From NCBI RefSeq assembly GCF_963678635.1, contig NC_087064.1, positions 61,435,548 through 61,499,547 on the forward strand: DNA of 64,000 nt, read 5' to 3'. The stretch's first letter is position 1. Each line of letters opens with the position of its first letter. Below, one piece after another: positions 59,206-64,000 of this stretch. A program made the position numbers and the translations under genes. This DNA is from Symsagittifera roscoffensis (Eukaryota; Xenacoelomorpha; Acoela; Convolutidae). The notes below the pieces were generated by a model. It saw only the letters and a program-made list of their open reading frames with translations, did not search any database and was not told the DNA's origin.

Positions 59206-60849
59206 GTGTTTATTTTTTGAATAGTTTTGATTTGAAAATCAAGTTTATTTTTTGAATAGTTTAGAGTTGAAAATCAAAAACAATTTTTTTGTCCTGCGCT
59301 AGTAACTAGTGAAATTGTTAATAATTAAACTTAACACGCAAAAATGAAGCAGCAAAAGAATCAATCTCAAAACTTTTTCAAATGAGTGAGCTAAATTGTG
59401 GTTGATCTTTTACTAGAGGCAAACTAGACTGTTTGTTGCAGGGCGAAACCATGAATGCTAGTGTCCTTTGTCATTAGATAAAAAAACTGTGGCATATTCT
59501 TAATTTTATATCCTCAAGATCAAATAGTTTGCCCCAATTTAATTTGGTATGATTTCGACCCGGATTAGCTTGCTGATTATTCGTTAAAGCTATAAATTGC
59601 ACTTTAATTAATCGCGCGTAATCAGGGAAAATCGCCTTAAGTCTTCAAAAAACTACAACAATTCCGTAATCTTCTTTTAACGTCTGGGACCTTAAGTCCG
59701 AGGTGGATACAAAATGTTGCATCATTTTTTTCTTAAGAAAATAATAAATGGATGTCGAAAAATATATCAATTTTTAACCCAGTTTACTTTTCATGAGTAA
59801 TATAATTTAAAAAAGATTTCGTCGTCAACTGCTATTTTGATCACCAAAAGTGATCAGAACATAATGAAGAGACACCTGAAACTTTCCCTAACCAGCCTCG
59901 AAAGCCGGGACACAAAATACTTGATTAACTTCAACTCTTAATCGGCTAATGGCCACATTTAGATGTCTTAGAAACTATGACTTCATTTTTATAAGGGTGC
60001 CAATAAAACTCCGACGCAAGATATAATCCACTCAAGGCAAAAGTAGGGGAGGGTAGTCTTACTGGAGCTTAATGAGCCTTTTTCTCTTTAATTCCTAATG
60101 TGCATCCACTTCCATGAATGAAGTTAAAGCCCCAACCCTCTAGGGTATTTATACATACTGCTCTGTCATTAGGAAGTATTGTTAAGTTTATTAGAGTTGG
60201 TGAGCCTAAAATTAGACCGCGGTTTCCTAACAATAAAAGAAATTCTCTTCAAAAGCACCTCTGGAATGTCTCTTTGTATTCTCATCTGCACCAATTTTTT
60301 TCATTGAAATTTTCATATATTCAATTATAAATGCTTATCCTTATATTGAAAAGTTGAGATCTGAATAACTCAAAAATTAAACGTCAAGTATGTAAATAAG
60401 TCCAAATTTTCATTTATCCAAAATTGGCCAATCGCGAGAGAACTGAAGTCTTCAGATAATCCTTTCAAACGATATAACCAATAATTTCATTTTACATTTG
60501 CTCAAACAGAAAAAAGTAAAGGGAACGAAAAATTTCGTCTGTTTTGTGATAAGTTTGACCGTAAATATCAGTGACGTCGTTAAACTTTACCATTGAGGCT
60601 ATTTGCTCGTTACTTTACGATACCATTGATCACCTTTAACGTGTGTGGTATCATACCTGCCATTAACTTCAGGAAAGTGGTTGAAAGCTTGGAAAAGTAG
60701 CTCTCAAAATCACAGATATCCTACCAATCATTACAATTCGTGTTTACTTTGTTGGTCATAGTTTGATTTCATTCCAAATAATTTATTTCTTTTGGCCAAT
60801 TAAACGGTTACATTAATTTAAAAAAGCTTAAGCTTACTTTTTTTCAATT
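59206..60849. other. Intergenic with an old family A' copy
   Basis: 59425-59700 is a diverged family A' repeat (CAGGGCGAAACCATGAATG, TTAATTAATCGCGCGTAATC). 60100-60300 has a faint cytochrome-b-like pattern (see findings). A CCAAT (60796-60800) lies about 50 bp before the ATG of the next gene; no TATA box seen. Confidence 0.35.
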
Positions 60850-60992
60850 ATGAATACCACACGCAGATGTCTTTCGCCTGTTCAAATTTACGTAGTGTTG
60901 TCAGTTGTTCTTTTATTGGGATCAGACAACTTTGTTCAGGCCATTTCAAAACGATTCAAACCCTGCAGTTCGAAAATGCAGCAGCAGCAAGG
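60850..60992 (+). CDS. Exon 1: signal peptide and N-terminus
   Basis: The ATG is followed by a polar n-region (NTTRRC), a hydrophobic stretch (IYVVLSVVLLLG) and DNFVQA, then a basic mature start (ISKRFKPCSSKMQQQQ). Read through without splicing it stops at TAA 60994. The consensus donor AGG|GTAAAT overlaps that stop, the usual sign of an exon end. Confidence 0.6.
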
Positions 60993-62745
60993 GTAAATTG
61001 GGATGGATCGATTACAATATTAAGTCCAAGCTCTGGGCAATAAGAGTGATCCCGAGTTGATCTCTATATGTGGCTTATTTTCACTTGTGATCGGTTAAGA
61101 ACACAAGCCAAAATATTTGAGAAGAAATCAGAAGTAAAAAAAAAACCTTTTTTGGTTGGTTTATGGAAAGTGCTACTCATACATTTTCCATAGATAAAAA
61201 AATTACCAAAAATAGACCTTTCATGAGATTGACTCTACTTATGGAATTACAGGGAAAATGTATGATCAGCCTTTTTTCATAAAAAGAAATTGTATGATTA
61301 CCACTTTTGGTCAACCCGGGAAGGAGGGGAAGGCAGGTTAAGGCGACACCCATTTTTGGTCAATCTAACTTAAAGTTTCTTAAACTCCGCCCGATCTTCT
61401 AACATCAGACGAGCTTCTAACATTAGAAGATTATTTCTACCACGAATTTTTGAAATTGGTTTAAAATCAGCAGAAATCCCAACCTATTTTTGTTGGAAGT
61501 ACCCAGGGAGTCAGAAGGAAATACAAATTTTCTTGCGGATGATTTTCTCCGCGATTTTCGGTGGTCCAAAGAAACATTATGCCCATTCAACATGCGATCA
61601 TGCGAAACTATCTTGCAAGATCTTGCAAGATTGTTTATAAGAAGATGCATCTCTTTGAAAATTATACCTCCTCTTTGCAAGATACCTCCCCCTTTCAAGA
61701 TTCTTGCAAGATAATCTCCATCTTGCAAGCTCCATTTTTTCACTTATGAAGTCGAATTATTCTTGCAATATAACCTTTATTTGCAACCATGTTGCAAGAT
61801 CTTGCGAGATAACCTCACTTGGTTGACTAGGGTGGCGAACTGCGAGATCAAGGCCATATTTAAGGACTCGAAATAAACTTTATAATTTCGAAAATTTTTA
61901 AAGGATTTGTTTTAGAGGACTTGGACTCTACTTTACTGCGCTTATCTTTAACTGATTTTACTAGCTGAAAAATTACGCTATTTTTAAGGGTGGAGAACAC
62001 CAAATAATCGCCAAAAAAAATTCCTAAAAACGAAAATAGATTTTTCTTAAAAAAACGTTACTGTATCAATTAAAACGTTATGAAAAAAAATATCAAAAGC
62101 AGGCGCGGATCTAGGAATTTCTCGAGGGGGGGGGCGGATTTTCAAAAAAAAATTAAACTTTTGTCGACCTTTTTTTTTAAGTCGACCAAATTGATCTTCT
62201 GAGCTCTCCCAAACCATTATAAAGACCCTTATTTGACCAAATTTTCTGCGTCGCAGGCAAAATTTAGAAAAAAAGGCCAAAAAAAGGCGTTTTTTCGGCG
62301 CGCGCTCCCCCCTCAAAATTAGTATAGATTGGCGCCAAAGGCGCCTTTAGAAACTTTTAAGGGTCCGTCCTTTGGGCCGGCAGGGGGTCGAATCCCTGAG
62401 ACAGAAGAACGTCTCCCCACCCCCCCACCTAAATACGTTTCTGATCAAAAGCAAAAGGTTATGGTACGCAATTTGGTGGGGCTTTCTGTATTGCTACATC
62501 AACAGCGATCTATTTCAAATAAAAATTCTTCTTATATTGAAATCGATCATGCGAGGTGCGATTACCGGAGAGAATACTGCGCTTATGAAGTGAAGCGCGT
62601 ACCACGGGGATATCAGGCGCTGAAAAGCTGCTTCCCCATGGAGTCCACCGACGCTTTTTGCCGATTCGACAGCCAATGCTATTCACAGGAATGCATCGAC
62701 AACCGATGCTACGAAGAACAAATAATGGAGGAAGGAGAAATATAA
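60850..62745 (+). CDS. Small secreted cysteine-rich protein, two predicted exons
   Basis: Predicted join 60850-60992 + 62556-62745 = 333 nt, 110 residues plus stop. Exon 1 starts MNTTRRCLSPVQIYVVLSVV and has a hydrophobic core and a plausible signal-peptidase site after NFVQA. Exon 2 carries seven cysteines, with one more in mature exon 1 sequence, making eight. The donor AGG|GTAAAT leaves two bases, and the acceptor GCGAG|G supplies exactly the one needed. The mature end (FCRFDSQCYSQECIDNRCYE) resembles the C-x4-C-x4-C spacing of small EB-like or growth-factor-binding modules, but no family can be named. The acceptor's pyrimidine tract is weak, so a middle exon may exist. No expression evidence. 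Confidence 0.55.
61600..61815. repeat. Clustered CTTGCAAGAT palindromic motif
   Basis: ATCTTGCAAGAT, itself an inverted repeat (ATCTTGCAAGAT reads the same on both strands), and partial forms (TTGCAAGAT, TCTTGCAA) recur at least eight times in 200 bp with irregular spacing. Confidence 0.6.
62100..62443. mobile_element. hAT-type MITE, complete (344 bp)
   Basis: The ends CAGGCGCGGATCTAGG and CCTAAATACGTTTCTG are mutated hAT-type inverted ends. Perfect 8-bp flanks ATCAAAAG (62092-62099 and 62444-62451) prove the borders. The inner sequence matches the copy at 16632 in reverse orientation (GACGTTCTTC near the far end). It carries no transposase. Confidence 0.9.
62556..62745 (+). CDS. Exon 2: cysteine-rich C-terminus
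   Basis: Reads CDYRREYCAYEVKRVPRGYQ and continues through SCFPMESTDAFCRFDSQCYS to an acidic end (EEQIMEEGEI) and TAA. The frame is open further upstream into the MITE, giving a 138-codon open frame from 62329, but that part is transposon sequence. An ATG at 62461 is an alternative, weaker start. No canonical AATAAA was seen downstream within 200 bp. Confidence 0.6.
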
Positions 62746-63084
62746 ACACATTCTAATGATTCATGAAATTTTTTCGTAGGAGTCTTTGAAACCGTAATTG
62801 ATTGACAGGTATAGTCTATCCAGTATCAAAGCTTTTTTCCATTAGTTATACATCTGACTGAAAAAAATTTCTGAAGTAGCGTTTTTAATAGTAGTTTATT
62901 TAATGAGAAGACCTTTTCGAAATCGTAGTTTTGCTTTTTCCGGTGAAACTTATTATAGTTCCGACCACTGAAAGCAAGGAGGGACTTTGTCTTCGTGTGT
63001 GTTTTACTAGTGTTTTTTTCTTTTTTTAGGCATAATCAGGTATGGCTAAAACTGATCAGAAAGGGTCATGAGTTAGGACCGATG
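62746..63084. other. Downstream region, nothing recognised
   Basis: AT-rich. A TTCCGACCACTG / GGAGGGACTTTGTCTTCG stretch near 62958 looks like a scrap of family B tail. Confidence 0.35.
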
Positions 63085-63550
63085 TGGTTAACTCATAGAG
63101 TAATTTCGGATAGGGTACACCATCTGCTCGTCACGCTATCATATTTTCGGCCGGATAGATTCGTGCAACTTCTTAGTCTAATACCGATCCTAATCTTATT
63201 CTTATACTATCTAGTCTCAGGTTGTTTAACTAGTCTCTGCTAGGCTCAATAGATCTAGGGTATACTGGTTTATTGCGGCTGCTGAAGTTCTCTTGGAGAG
63301 GCAACTAATTTCTAAGTAAAATTCAAATCTCTCTGGTGCTGAAATTACAAGTAATTTCAGCACTTACAAATAAGTGGGTTGTTAGTTAGATGGATCATGA
63401 TTGGTTAATATTAAATACTTTACAGTGGTAAAATATCTAATTTATCCAATCATAAAATGTAGTTTAGATCAGGTTCCACCCATCCGGGTTTTACAGAGTT
63501 TTTTAGAATTGTCTTTCTGCAATTCAAAGGATGGATGATGGACGTTGGTA
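63085..63550 (+). repeat. Family C dispersed repeat, contiguous copy
   Basis: Nearly identical to 56785-57145 plus 56192-56285. It has a perfect 13-bp hairpin, GTGCTGAAATTAC AA GTAATTTCAGCAC, at about 63334-63361. The first part is open in the same frame in both copies (RFVQLLSLIPILIL), either a fragment of a transposon protein or a by-product of high identity. Confidence 0.75.
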
Positions 63551-64000
63551 TTTGGCGAACATCATATTTCTTCTGGGTTCTCTTGTTAGAGAAGTTCCAG
63601 GTTCAATCGTTGTGTCTTCTCATGACAACGACTGGGTTTTCGTAACAAACTCAAATCTGAATGGTTGGCTATGACAGGTTTTTCTGTTTCATGTAGAGAA
63701 CTTCTTTTGTGTTTGACCTTGTCTGGGAATGGCGTGGAGATTGTGCGTGGAGGGGATGCCTGGTTACTCGGATCTGTACGTATACTTGAACATCGAGGTG
63801 GTCATTGGTCTAGTTCAATGAAGTCCTTTTCTGCGAAGTCAAGTCGTACTCTAAATCCTTTGAGTTGTGATTGTGGACGGCATATTGATTGTGGTTGGCC
63901 ATTCTTTTTCGAATTTAGTGGGGTCATTTTGTCTTCGGATGTTCGTCTTTGGTGTTGAATGCTGATCTATATACTGCAAGGTATAATTTACATTTTATAA
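63551..64000 (-). other. Possible partial coding sequence on the - strand at the window edge
   Basis: The - strand is open from 63957 to a TGA at 63802-63804 and again from 63801 to about 63594 in the same frame. It reads SEDKMTPLNSKKNGQPQSIC, GFRVRLDFAEKDFIELDQ and PPRTISTPFPDKVKHKRSSL. Composition is protein-like, but there is an in-frame stop and no family match. An overlapping + strand 97-codon frame is equally unproven. Confidence 0.25.

Larger units (their letters stand above)
60993..62555 (+). other. Predicted intron of the small secreted-protein gene
   Basis: Contains CTTGCAAGAT-type short repeats (about 61610-61810, CTTGCAAGATCTTGCAAGAT and relatives), 61860-62090 with nothing recognised, and the hAT MITE at 62100-62443. 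Confidence 0.45.

Noticed and set aside
62329-62555. N-terminal half of the 138-codon open frame as protein
   Set aside because: Bases up to 62443 belong to the hAT MITE whose border is fixed by its target-site duplication; only the part after 62556 looks like host coding sequence.

Overview
The window is animal nuclear DNA: AT-rich, full of repeats, with short GT-AG (and, it seems, GC-AG) bounded exons in long introns and no bacterial-style gene packing. The one clearly recognisable gene is a secreted, cysteine-rich multidomain protein of the SCO-spondin / von Willebrand factor / gel-mucin type, which points to a metazoan. I cannot name the species. All exon joins below come from reading splice sites, phases and protein motifs by eye; none is backed by transcript data.

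Layout. (1) 1.85-16.55 kb, + strand: the 3' end of the spondin/mucin-like gene. Nine coding exons join in phase (1566 nt, 521 residues plus stop) and encode TSP1, TIL, a second TSP1, VWC-like and C-terminal cystine-knot modules. A non-coding 3' exon ends in a good polyadenylation signal. Two successive introns appear to start with GC instead of GT. The introns hold short non-autonomous transposon-like repeats, an old ~160-bp tandem array and a tRNA-like remnant. (2) 16.6-22.4 kb: intergenic. It holds a hAT-type MITE with a perfect 8-bp target-site duplication, a fold-back element, an old degenerate ~83-bp tandem array and, directly beside it, a young 98-bp array of 14 units. (3) 22.4-31.2 kb: a block with fewer A/T runs and several + strand reading frames that look like decayed protein-coding sequence, possibly a large dead mobile element or an old endogenous virus; I could not identify the family. 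(4) 31.2-37.0 kb: AT-rich DNA with little recognisable. (5) 37.0-55.87 kb: about 18.9 kb dominated by a 21-bp GC/CpG-rich minisatellite unit carrying a T5-6 tract. Its first half is broken into blocks by recurring AT-rich spacers, with a higher-order period near 0.9 kb and a super-period of 5.55 kb; the second half is continuous. (6) 55.9-64 kb: dispersed repeats, then a small predicted two-exon gene (60850-62745) for a ~110-residue secreted protein with eight cysteines in the mature part. A second hAT MITE lies in its intron.

No operon, CRISPR, rRNA or intact transposase was seen. The strongest leads are the 21-bp phased array with its strand switches, the repeat families sharing GTTCCGAC/GTCGGAAC ends plus a head hairpin, the paired GC-AG introns, the decayed coding block and the small secreted-protein gene.
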